8,142 nt of DNA from NCBI GenBank assembly GCA_937920255.1, contig CALDSL010000141.1:1-8142 (forward strand), in the 5' to 3' direction. This DNA comes from an uncultured Anaerolineaceae bacterium (GTDB lineage: Bacteria > Chloroflexota > Anaerolineae > Anaerolineales > Anaerolineaceae). Numbering within the stretch: position 1 is the first letter of the stretch; the number at the start of each line of letters is the position of its first letter. Position numbers and translations under genes: made by a program. Below the pieces are notes generated by a model. The model was not told where the DNA came from. It saw only the letters and a program-made list of their open reading frames with translations, and ran no database searches. Shown here in pieces: positions 1-6,140 of this stretch.

Positions 1-76
1 TGGCGCCCCTGGTGAGATTCGAACTCACAGCCAATAGCTTAGAAGGCTACTGCTCTGTCCATTGAGCTACAGGGGC
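1..76 (-). tRNA. tRNA-Arg (anticodon UCU)
   Basis: Read on the minus strand, the sequence folds into a full cloverleaf of 76 nt. It has a 7-bp acceptor stem GCCCCTG/CAGGGGC, U8-A9, a 4-bp D stem GCTC/GAGC, and an anticodon stem GTAGC/GCTAT with loop CTTCTAA. The variable loop has 5 nt and the T arm is GTGAG-TTCGAAT-CTCAC. The discriminator is G and the 3' CCA is encoded. The anticodon in the loop is TCT, so the tRNA should read AGA and AGG arginine codons. It lies downstream of the unknown two-gene unit on the same strand, about 60 bases past its last stop codon, and probably has its own promoter. Confidence 0.97.
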
Positions 77-91
77 GTAATGGTTTGACTC

Positions 92-97
92 ATTTTA
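92..97 (-). promoter_or_regulatory. Possible -10 box for the tRNA-Arg gene
   Basis: On the minus strand the bases read TAAAAT, a 5 of 6 match to TATAAT, ending 15 bases before the first tRNA nucleotide. That spacing would give a leader of about 9 nt. No convincing -35 hexamer stands 16-18 bases further upstream, so this is a weak call based on position and the -10 match only. Confidence 0.35.
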
Positions 98-136
98 TCA
101 CAAACGCCTGTGAAAACCCATCTGGCAGCTTTCACA

Positions 137-571
137 TCACCGCTGCACCGGGCGCAGCCCCTTATACACCTGTGGGGTGGCGATGGTGCGCAGGATGGTT
201 TCAGCCGGGCGGTCGATCTCCTCGGAAAGCTCGTTGGGGGTCATGGGCTGGTTACCGTTGGCCAGCAGGGTGCGGAACACGGCATCCACCAGGGTGGTGT
301 AGGCATTCTTGAATTCCGGCTGCCTGGCGCAGTGGCTGATGAGAATATGCTGCAGGCCGTCCACGGTGGTCACTTCGGCGGTTTCCGGGTCCACCCAGTC
401 GATCGCGGTTTGCGCGTCCATATCGGCATAGGCGGCCTGGTGTTCCTCGCATAACATGCCGTGCAGGTATACATGCCAGTTGGAATCATGCTGCTTCCAC
501 CAATTGAAATCGATGTGGAACGGCGTGTCTTTTGTGGGCTTTACAAGGCTAAACCTCTTGGTTTCAATCAT
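137..571 (-). CDS. Unknown 144-aa protein with C-terminal HTH-like segment; partner of the 534-aa gene
   Basis: I do not recognise this family. The chosen ATG at 571 overlaps the stop of the preceding gene by 8 bases. It has AGAGGA about 8 bases upstream, better placed than for the longer in-frame ATGs at 580 and 598. The product is soluble, with no signal peptide or membrane segment. Residues 20-80 are rich in Trp, His and Cys. They include C41 and H44 (CEEH) and the pair H80-C81, which could form a metal site (inference). Residues about 92-143 look like a small winged helix: an amphipathic helix, then MTPNELSEEIDRPAETILRT, then VYKGLRPV. The overlap implies translational coupling with the upstream gene and a shared job. 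A nucleic-acid-binding or regulatory role is possible but unproven. Confidence 0.75.
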   Translation of the reverse strand: MIETKRFSLVKPTKDTPFHIDFNWWKQHDSNWHVYLHGMLCEEHQAAYADMDAQTAIDWVDPETAEVTTVDGLQHILISHCARQPEFKNAYTTLVDAVFRTLLANGNQPMTPNELSEEIDRPAETILRTIATPQVYKGLRPVQR

Positions 572-2168
572 GCGCATTTTCCTCTTGAATGTTCTCATTC
601 AGGCGGAAGTACAGGTCACCCATGTGCGCAGACCAGGGCTTTTCGATGAGCAGGCTCAAAATGGGTCCCGGTGGTGTCCGGCGGACAAGATTGACCGTGG
701 CATACAGGTCCTGGGCATGCACGCTGCCTTGCGGATTGAGTTTTGCCAGCTCGCGCATCATCGCGATCACCGTGGGCTCCAGCGGGCCGCGCTGCTTTGC
801 GCCACCGCTCCAGATTTGATCCAGCGCCGCCAGATCGGGGATCGCGGTCGCGAGGTGATCGTCGAAGGTTGTGGCGATGAGCTGCTTGAGCATGGCGAAC
901 ACAATGCCGCCGTCGGCGCCAACCAGCGCGGTGCGGATCCATTCGCGCCCGGGGCGGCGTTTTTCGGCGCGGATGATGACCTCACCCTGGGTTTTACCCT
1001 TTTGAATGCGGATGATGCTGCCCGGGAAGACGCCCTGGGCCACATACCAGTCGCGCAGGCCGTAGGCGTAGCGGTGCTCGCGAACGATCCAGCCGTCGAT
1101 CTTCTGGCCGCTGTCGCCATCGATAAAGGTGAACCGTACGCGCGGCGATTCATACGCGGTGGGCAGGAACTGATCCACGCGGCAGCAAAGCGGCAGGGTG
1201 CCGGCACGCCAGTGCGCAAACACCAGCGCGATGCGCACTTCTTCCGCATCCGGGTTAACCTCGCCGCCGGCATTGGGTTCCAGTTCGTCGCACACCAGCG
1301 GGTCGAGTAGCTTCATGGCTTCGCGCACCATTTCGTGGTCATATTCAACGGGGCGGTATTTCAAATAGCTGGGCGGTTCCTGAACCGGGGAAGGTTCCAG
1401 GCGGCGCAAGAACCACAGCACCTCACCCGACGGCCCGACCTCGTCGAAACGGCCATCTTCCTGTAAGGCCAGGTTGAGCGAGAATTCGGTCAGTTTCAGG
1501 TTGCTGTCTGACGGCAGTTCAATCTGATCCAGAATCGCTTTGGTAGGCAGCGGACCGCCGCCTTCCATATCCAGCACTGCCTCGGCCAGGTTGAGGTGGC
1601 CGATGTTGACATCCACCAGCAGCGCGCGGGGGAACCAACGCCCGGCGATGCGCACCAGGTCTTCGTTGGCTTCCAGTGATTCGGTCAGGCTGGCGATAAT
1701 TTTCTGGCTGTATTTCTTCATCACCAGGCCCGGGTTCATTGAGGGGTCGTCGGTGGCGATCGTAATGGGCTGGTTGAGCATGTGCTCTTGCAGCTCGGAA
1801 GCGAAAGCGCGCTTTTCGCCGCTCCCAAAGGTCACATCAATTACCGAGAACGGCGGCAGTTCGGGGTTATGCCCTTCGCGCACCGCGGTGATTTTTCCCT
1901 GTTCATAGGCTCGAGCGGGGAAGACCAGCGTCTGACCGGCCTTGTACTGGCCTTTTGGAAGATACAGGTCGCCGCCTGCCTGTTGTTCTTTCTCGAGTTT
2001 CGCTTTCTCGTTCCGGATTCTTTCATCTACGACCGCAAGCGCTAGTTCCTGAGGTGTTTGCGGGGTTTCAACTTCCAGTAAGAAGTTGTACAGATATTCC
2101 AGGTCACTTTCCTGAACTTGAAACTTTTCCCAATAATCCGGGCGGAGAGAAAGAGGAGCAATTGCCAT
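564..2168 (-). CDS. Large protein of unknown function, probably several winged-helix-like and beta-barrel segments
   Basis: This 534-residue soluble protein has no signal peptide or transmembrane segment, and I cannot assign it to a named family. The ATG at 2168 is preferred over an in-frame GTG at 2216. The GTG has no ribosome binding site, whereas a loose AAGGGA lies upstream of the ATG. The N-terminal about 60 residues are helical and charged. Residues 66-125 look like a small beta barrel (GQTLVFPAR, GKITAVREG, FSVIDVTFGSGEKRAFAS). Residues about 207-258 resemble a HARE/RpoE-type winged helix (LPTKAILDQIELP, then DGRFDEVGPSGEVLWFL). Residues 340-410 look beta-rich (GLRDWYVAQGVFPGSIIRIQ), and 460-525 resemble a second winged helix. 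These fold guesses are inference from sequence pattern. The architecture suggests binding to DNA, RNA or the transcription machinery. The next gene overlaps its stop codon. Confidence 0.78.
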   Translation of the reverse strand: MAIAPLSLRPDYWEKFQVQESDLEYLYNFLLEVETPQTPQELALAVVDERIRNEKAKLEKEQQAGGDLYLPKGQYKAGQTLVFPARAYEQGKITAVREGHNPELPPFSVIDVTFGSGEKRAFASELQEHMLNQPITIATDDPSMNPGLVMKKYSQKIIASLTESLEANEDLVRIAGRWFPRALLVDVNIGHLNLAEAVLDMEGGGPLPTKAILDQIELPSDSNLKLTEFSLNLALQEDGRFDEVGPSGEVLWFLRRLEPSPVQEPPSYLKYRPVEYDHEMVREAMKLLDPLVCDELEPNAGGEVNPDAEEVRIALVFAHWRAGTLPLCCRVDQFLPTAYESPRVRFTFIDGDSGQKIDGWIVREHRYAYGLRDWYVAQGVFPGSIIRIQKGKTQGEVIIRAEKRRPGREWIRTALVGADGGIVFAMLKQLIATTFDDHLATAIPDLAALDQIWSGGAKQRGPLEPTVIAMMRELAKLNPQGSVHAQDLYATVNLVRRTPPGPILSLLIEKPWSAHMGDLYFRLNENIQEENAHD

Positions 2169-2260
2169 AAAACGATTTTCCCTTACCGGCGCATCCGAAA
2201 CTTGCCTGCGGTTCACATTCAGGCGAAATGCACCATCAACTTTTTATATCAACGGTATGG

Positions 2261-2291
2261 ATTATACCCTGTATTCTGATCAGGATGGTAA
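2261..2291 (-). promoter_or_regulatory. Putative promoter of the unknown two-gene unit
   Basis: On the minus strand a perfect TATAAT lies at 2266-2261. TTACCA, 4 of 6 to TTGACA, lies at 2291-2286 with a long 19-bp spacer. Transcription would start near 2254, giving a leader of about 86 nt before the ATG at 2168. The leader contains a small hairpin, GCCTG paired with CAGGC, whose loop holds the alternative GTG codon. A second -10-like TATAAA at 2248-2243 is an alternative. Confidence 0.45.
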
Positions 2292-2336
2292 TACTGGCGT
2301 ACCTGGGAATGCGCGGGATGGCGGGAGATCATCCTC

Positions 2337-3731
2337 CTACGGGTAGGGGGTCTCCAGCCACTCCAGGGGTTCCACCTGGACGCCATTAACAAGAATTTCC
2401 CAATGCAGATGTGGGCCGGTCACGCGGCCGGTGTCGCCGATCAGCCCGATGAGCTGGCCTGCTTCAACCTTATCGCCAACCTGCACTTTAATCTCTGTCT
2501 GGTGAAAATAGGCGCTGTACACACCCCAGCCGTGGTCAATATAGGTGGCATTGCCGCGTACCGTCAGAGGGCCGGCGAAGACCACCACGCCGGGCGCCGG
2601 CGCGTAGATATTCAGGTTGGCGCACACGCCGTAATCCGCGCCGGTATGGAAGTAATTAAACTCGCTGCCATTATACGATCGACGGTTGCCGTACCAGGAC
2701 TTGATGCAAACTGGCTCGTCCACCGGGTTACGGAAGACGCCCTGCCAGTATTTGGTGGGGGTGGCCGGCACAACCACAGCCGCGACAGCGTCGTCTTCCG
2801 GTTTGGTGTTGGCCGGGTCGATCGTTTGCGGATCGACGAAAAGCGGCGGGTCCTGAGCATAGCCGCCCGCCTGTAGCAGAACCATTTGCTGGAAGGATAC
2901 CGTCTGGCCGTTCTCCGCGGTTCCGTTCAGTACGAACGGGGCAAGGCCGGGCTTGGCCATGGCGTGCACGCCCTGCAGCGCGACATAACTGTTGCTGGCC
3001 TGGTCGACCGGAAAGAAGTTGAGCGTTTTGCCGTTGAGCGAACCACCCAGTTGAAGCGGCTCGGTGGTGGTGACGCGCACCACCGCCGTCCCGCCCTGGA
3101 TCAGCGGTAGCGAGTCGATTTGCAGGGTGGCAATAAAGGGGATGCCGGTTTCGCCTTCTCCGGTCGATTCCCCTTCGAAAAACAACGCTGCGCCGGGGAG
3201 CGCATCCCAAGATCCAGCCAGCCCGTTGCTACGGGTCATGGCCCACGGGCTTATGTTGCTGGCGACGGCAGCCTCCAGCAGCGACCGGCCTTCACCAAGC
3301 ACGGTGCGGCCCGACATGGGCGCGTTGTTTTCGTCCTGCGGGATGATGATATTCGCCCCGGCAAAAACCTCGTCCGGGCTGGTGAGGCGGTTGAGCTTGA
3401 CCAGCATGGGCTGTGGAATGCGGAAACGGCGGCTGAGACTGGCCAGGTTATCGCCCAGAGGCGTACTCTCGGTGATTAGCCGTCCTTGAACACCTTCCAA
3501 CCCAGGGATCACCAGTTCCTGGCCGGCGGAGAGCATGTTGGGATTTTCCAGGTTGTTGGCGCTGATCAAATCATCGACCGAAACGCCAAACCGAACCGCG
3601 ATCACATTGAGCGTATCGCCCTGCTGCACAACGTACACCGGGCCGCTGGGCGATTCCTGCGCGATAACGGGTCGCGCGGAAGCCAGCAGAAAGACAAAAA
3701 TCAAAATCAGGCGAATGAGATTATGGCGCAT
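2337..3731 (-). CDS. Secreted LysM-domain M23 (LytM-type) metallopeptidase
   Basis: Predicted cell-wall peptidase of 464 residues. The start at ATG 3731 puts a signal peptide first: MRHNLIR, hydrophobic residues 8-18, and a VIA-Q cleavage site after about residue 24. A longer open frame upstream is only the shadow of the DUF192 gene. Residues 33-77 are a clear LysM (YVVQQGDTLNVIAVRFGV to ELVIPG). A degenerate LysM-like repeat follows at about 90-131. Residues 200-290 form a beta-rich spacer, and a Pro/Ala linker runs around 295-328. The C-terminal M23 domain (about 355-464) has all expected residues: H362 and D366 (HTGAD), H410 (YFH), and H441 and H443 (HLH). By family, the metal ligands are H362, D366 and H443, and the catalytic histidines are H410 and H441. 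The enzyme is therefore probably active on peptide cross-links. The gene overlaps the DUF192 stop by 11 bases, is last in its unit, and has no visible terminator. Confidence 0.95.
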   Translation of the reverse strand: MRHNLIRLILIFVFLLASARPVIAQESPSGPVYVVQQGDTLNVIAVRFGVSVDDLISANNLENPNMLSAGQELVIPGLEGVQGRLITESTPLGDNLASLSRRFRIPQPMLVKLNRLTSPDEVFAGANIIIPQDENNAPMSGRTVLGEGRSLLEAAVASNISPWAMTRSNGLAGSWDALPGAALFFEGESTGEGETGIPFIATLQIDSLPLIQGGTAVVRVTTTEPLQLGGSLNGKTLNFFPVDQASNSYVALQGVHAMAKPGLAPFVLNGTAENGQTVSFQQMVLLQAGGYAQDPPLFVDPQTIDPANTKPEDDAVAAVVVPATPTKYWQGVFRNPVDEPVCIKSWYGNRRSYNGSEFNYFHTGADYGVCANLNIYAPAPGVVVFAGPLTVRGNATYIDHGWGVYSAYFHQTEIKVQVGDKVEAGQLIGLIGDTGRVTGPHLHWEILVNGVQVEPLEWLETPYP

Positions 3732-4092
3732 CGGTAAATTGAATTTGATCTCCCAGGTGAAATTCGACGATGTATTCCGGGCGTGTCTCCAGGGTGAAAC
3801 GCGCCGGTTTTGCAGGCACGTACGAGGGCCTCCAGCGGCGCGCGATATGGACATCCACCACGCGCAAGCCGGCGTCCATCCAGATGACGCCCAGGTCAAA
3901 ATTCATGAAGAGCATGTGGATGGACGAATTGACGCGCGACTCGGTATTTTCCACCAGCACCAGGCCTTCGCGCTCGTCCAGCGACTTGCGAAACATCAGA
4001 CCACGAAAGCGGGTGAAAAATGAATCGCAGTAAGCGGCCCGCAGCGGGGATTTGAGGGGTGACGTCTGGTTGTGAATGAAAATGCGACGCAT
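3721..4092 (-). CDS. DUF192 family protein
   Basis: This 123-residue protein matches the DUF192 family (PF02643) along its whole length. RFRGLMFR lies at 28-35, SSIHMLFMNFDLGVIWMD at 56-73, the ARRWRPSYVP region at 84-93, and LGDQIQF at 113-119. No signal peptide is apparent, unlike some family members that are exported. The family's biochemical role is not established. The start is ATG at 4092, with a weak ribosome binding site directly upstream (AGCAGGT). The gene begins 30 bases after the receiver-gene stop, and its own stop lies 11 bases inside the M23 gene. Co-translation with the peptidase is therefore likely. Confidence 0.92.
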   Translation of the reverse strand: MRRIFIHNQTSPLKSPLRAAYCDSFFTRFRGLMFRKSLDEREGLVLVENTESRVNSSIHMLFMNFDLGVIWMDAGLRVVDVHIARRWRPSYVPAKPARFTLETRPEYIVEFHLGDQIQFTDAP

Positions 4093-4122
4093 ACCTGCTT
4101 GTGACCTGGCCCTGCCGTAATG

Positions 4123-4515
4123 CTATACCGGCGGCTGCGCGAGAACGCGATCGATGCTGTCCAATAACTCTTGCGGGCGGAAAGGCTTGCTGATGTAGTC
4201 GTCCACTTTGGCGATGTGCAGGCCAAGGACACGGTCAATCGCCTGCGATTTGGCGGTGATTACAATCACAGGAACATTGCGCGTGGATTCGTTGGCCTTA
4301 ATCTGCTGGTAGACATCCCAACCATCGACGTCGGGCATCATCAAATCCAGGAGGATGAGGTCGGGCTTGTCCTCCAGTACCATCTCCAGACCCTCTTTCC
4401 CCCCATGAGCGCCCTTTACCGTAAAGCCGCGGCGGTTTAAAATGAGTGTGACCAAGTCGATCATTTCCGGGTCATCCTCAATATAAATGATCGTGCAGAT
4501 TTTTCCGCTATCCAT
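4123..4515 (-). CDS. Single-domain response regulator (CheY-like receiver only)
   Basis: The product is a 130-residue receiver domain with no output domain. The acidic pocket is E13-D14-D15, the phosphoacceptor is D57 (LLDLMMPD), the conserved Thr is T87 (VITAKS), and the conserved Lys-Pro is K110-P111. The chain ends about ten residues after the last receiver helix, so it must act by protein contact or as a phosphate relay. ATG 4515 is chosen because GAGGAG ends 7 bases upstream. The same frame stays open much further upstream, but that part is antisense to exodeoxyribonuclease III and has no plausible start signal. It is the first gene of a unit with the DUF192 and M23 genes. No sensor kinase is present in the window. 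Confidence 0.95.
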   Translation of the reverse strand: MDSGKICTIIYIEDDPEMIDLVTLILNRRGFTVKGAHGGKEGLEMVLEDKPDLILLDLMMPDVDGWDVYQQIKANESTRNVPVIVITAKSQAIDRVLGLHIAKVDDYISKPFRPQELLDSIDRVLAQPPV

Positions 4516-4522
4516 TTGGGAG

Positions 4523-4528
4523 CTCCTC
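4523..4528 (-). promoter_or_regulatory. Ribosome binding site deciding the receiver-gene start
   Basis: The minus strand reads GAGGAG, 7 bases before ATG 4515. It is one of the best Shine-Dalgarno matches in the window, and it fixes the short 130-residue reading of an otherwise very long open frame. Confidence 0.8.
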
Positions 4529-4541
4529 ACCTGATTGATCA

Positions 4542-4569
4542 AGTTTACCACAGCCTGAATCAATGTCAA
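4542..4569 (-). promoter_or_regulatory. Sigma-70-type promoter of the receiver/DUF192/M23 unit
   Basis: On the minus strand a perfect -35 TTGACA (4569-4564) is followed after 16 bases by TAAACT (4547-4542), a 4 of 6 match to the -10. Transcription would start near 4535, leaving a leader of about 20 nt that carries the GAGGAG site. The -35 abuts the start codon of the divergent exodeoxyribonuclease III gene. Confidence 0.6.
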
Positions 4570-5337
4570 ATGAAAATCACAACCTGGAATGTCAACGGAA
4601 TACGCGCGGTGATGCGCAAAGGTTTGCCCGGCTGGATCCAGCAAATGGATGCCGATGTGCTCTGCCTGCAAGAGGTGAAAGCCCGCCCCGAGCAGGTGGA
4701 CGGCCTGGGGCTGATCATGCCGGACGCGCAGGTGTACTGGAACCCGGCCGAGCGCCCGGGCTACAGCGGCGTGGCGACGTTTTGCAGGCAAGCGCCGCTC
4801 AGCGTGCAGATGGGTCTGGAGGACGAGCGCTTCGATAACGAGGGGCGCGTGATCCGCGTGAAGTACCCCGGGTTCACGCTGTTCAATGTGTATTTTCCCA
4901 ATGGCCAGCGCGGGCATGACCGGGTGGCTTATAAATTGGATTTCTACGCGCGGCTGTTGGATATTTGCGACCAGCTCCACGCGCAGGGCGAAACGGTCAT
5001 CATCACCGGAGATTTCAATACCGCGCACCGCGAAATTGACCTGAAAAATCCGCGCCAAAATGCAACAACCTCTGGCTTTATGCCAGAAGAACGGGTTTGG
5101 ATCGATTATTACCTGGCCCACGGCTTCACGGACGCCTACCGCGAACTCTACCCGGACAAGGTACAGTACACCTGGTGGACGTTTATCTCCAACGCGCGCG
5201 CCCGCAACGTGGGCTGGCGCATCGACTACTTCCTGGTCTCGTCCGATTTGATGCCCGCGGTGCAGGACGTTGTCATCCACGATGACATGCCTGGCTCAGA
5301 CCACTGCCCGGTGACACTGCACCTGCGGGATGTTTAA
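4570..5337 (+). CDS. xth: Exodeoxyribonuclease III (AP endonuclease, ExoIII/APE1 family)
   Basis: Predicted 255-residue DNA repair enzyme that cuts 5' to abasic sites and removes nucleotides 3' to 5'. The family length is about 250-270 residues. Signature residues are all present: N7 (TWNVNGIR), E35 (CLQEVK), Y108 (NVYFPNG), D148 and N150 (GDFNTAH), D219 (GWRIDYFL), and D244-H245 (GSDHCPV). The TWW...ARNVGWRIDY block is typical of bacterial XthA. The start is ATG 4570, where the homology begins. There is no good ribosome binding site upstream and no clear plus-strand promoter in the 54 bases shared with the divergent receiver gene. It is apparently monocistronic, since the next gene has its own promoter. 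Confidence 0.96.
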   Translation: MKITTWNVNGIRAVMRKGLPGWIQQMDADVLCLQEVKARPEQVDGLGLIMPDAQVYWNPAERPGYSGVATFCRQAPLSVQMGLEDERFDNEGRVIRVKYPGFTLFNVYFPNGQRGHDRVAYKLDFYARLLDICDQLHAQGETVIITGDFNTAHREIDLKNPRQNATTSGFMPEERVWIDYYLAHGFTDAYRELYPDKVQYTWWTFISNARARNVGWRIDYFLVSSDLMPAVQDVVIHDDMPGSDHCPVTLHLRDV

Positions 5338-5379
5338 CGGCCGGGCGTTGGCCGCTGGCGGGAATCCCAATACCTCATC

Positions 5380-5408
5380 TTGCCAGCCAGGGGAACCTCG
5401 TATATACT
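5380..5408 (+). promoter_or_regulatory. Sigma-70-type promoter of the NarL/DosR-like regulator
   Basis: The -35 TTGCCA (5380-5385, 5 of 6) and the -10 TATACT (5403-5408, 5 of 6) are separated by the ideal 17 bases. This is the best promoter in the window. The start point would be near 5415, only about 15 bases before the ATG. The ribosome binding site GGAGG (5415-5419) would then sit at the very 5' end of the mRNA. Confidence 0.72.
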
Positions 5409-5429
5409 CAATGCGGAGGGCTCGCACGC

Positions 5430-6083
5430 ATGACAAAACAGCGTATTGTATTGGTGGACGACCACGAGGTAGTGCGACTGGGGTTGAAAGCGCTTCTGGA
5501 GCACCATCCGCAGTTTGAAGTGGTAGCCGAGGCCGGCACCGCCAAGGATGCCATCGAGCAGGTCGAACGCCACCAGCCGGATGTGGTTCTAATGGATATT
5601 CGCCTGCCGGGCGCTTCGGGGATTGAAGCCTGCGAGGAGATCGTGCAGAACTTCCCACAGACGCGCGTGATTATGCTGACGTCCTACGCCGAAGATGAGA
5701 TGCTGTTCTCCGCGATCCGCGCCGGGGCATCCGGGTACGTGCTCAAGCAGATCGGCGGCGACGATTTGATCAAAGCGGTTGAGGCGGTTGGGCGCGGCGA
5801 AGCGCTGCTCGACCCGGCTGTCACCCAGCGCGTGTTCCAGGAAGTGCGCCGGGCCGTCAAAGAGGAAGAAGCCTCGGCGTTTGCCAATCTCAGCCAGCAG
5901 GAACGCCACGTGCTGCTGCTGGTTTCGGAAGGCAAGACCAACCGCGAGATTGCCAAAGCCCTGTTCCTGGGCGAGGGCACTGTTCGTAATTACGTCAGCA
6001 GCATTTTATCCAAGCTGGGTGTGAGCAACCGCGCCGAAGCCGCGGCGTACGCGGTGGAACATAATTTACGCGAGTATTTGTAA
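5430..6083 (+). CDS. NarL/LuxR-family response regulator, DosR/DevR-like
   Basis: Predicted DNA-binding response regulator of 217 residues. The receiver (1-120) has D10-D11, phosphoacceptor D56 (LMDIRLP), T84 (MLTSYAEDE) and K106. The LuxR-type helix-turn-helix spans about 154-205 (LSQQERHVLLLVSEGKTNRE, then GTVRNYVSSILSKLGV). The LTSYxxDE and AGASGYVLK stretches, the LLD segment and the NYVS recognition helix recall DosR/DevR of Mycobacterium and its Chloroflexi relatives. That likeness is from memory and not from an alignment. No cognate kinase lies within the window, so its signal is unknown. GGAGG sits 10 bases before the ATG. Its own promoter lies just upstream, and a strong terminator begins ten bases after the stop. 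Confidence 0.95.
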   Translation: MTKQRIVLVDDHEVVRLGLKALLEHHPQFEVVAEAGTAKDAIEQVERHQPDVVLMDIRLPGASGIEACEEIVQNFPQTRVIMLTSYAEDEMLFSAIRAGASGYVLKQIGGDDLIKAVEAVGRGEALLDPAVTQRVFQEVRRAVKEEEASAFANLSQQERHVLLLVSEGKTNREIAKALFLGEGTVRNYVSSILSKLGVSNRAEAAAYAVEHNLREYL

Positions 6084-6092
6084 GAAATTCTA

Positions 6093-6134
6093 AACACAAA
6101 AAAAGACACCCGCGCGGGTGTCTTTTTTTGTGTT
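6093..6134. terminator. Bidirectional intrinsic terminator, perfect 21-bp arms
   Basis: This is a perfect inverted repeat of 42 bases centred at 6113/6114. The core CACCCGCGCGGGTG is flanked by GA/TC, then A7 on the left and T7 on the right, then a further CACAA/TTGTG-type extension. On either strand the transcript forms a GC-rich hairpin followed by a run of seven U. It lies between the stop of the regulator (plus strand) and the stop of the endonuclease IV gene (minus strand), and serves both convergent transcripts. Confidence 0.95.
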
Positions 6135-6140
6135 ACCAGT

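Noticed and set aside
99..115. Small hairpin TCACA/TGTGA between the unknown unit and the tRNA
   Set aside because: A 5-bp stem with an imperfect T run on the minus strand is too weak. The same bases are better read as the tRNA promoter area.
456..1310. Plus-strand open frame of 284 codons
   Set aside because: It lies opposite the unknown 534- and 144-residue genes, with no ribosome binding site. Its long length is expected from GC-rich third-position codon bias on the other strand.
3732..3899. N-terminal extension of the M23 peptidase frame
   Set aside because: It reads in another frame through the DUF192 gene and would bury the signal peptide that begins at ATG 3731.
4535..4542. Palindrome TTGATCAA in the divergent region
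   Set aside because: It is too short to call an operator without a second copy or conservation.
4516..5280. Minus-strand open frame extending the receiver gene by 255 codons
   Set aside because: It is antisense to the well-supported exodeoxyribonuclease III gene, its translation has no domain pattern, and the receiver gene has a clear ribosome binding site at the internal ATG 4515.
5338..5354. CGGCC/GGCCG hairpin right after the exodeoxyribonuclease III stop
   Set aside because: The stem is only 5 bp and no T run follows, so it is not a convincing terminator.
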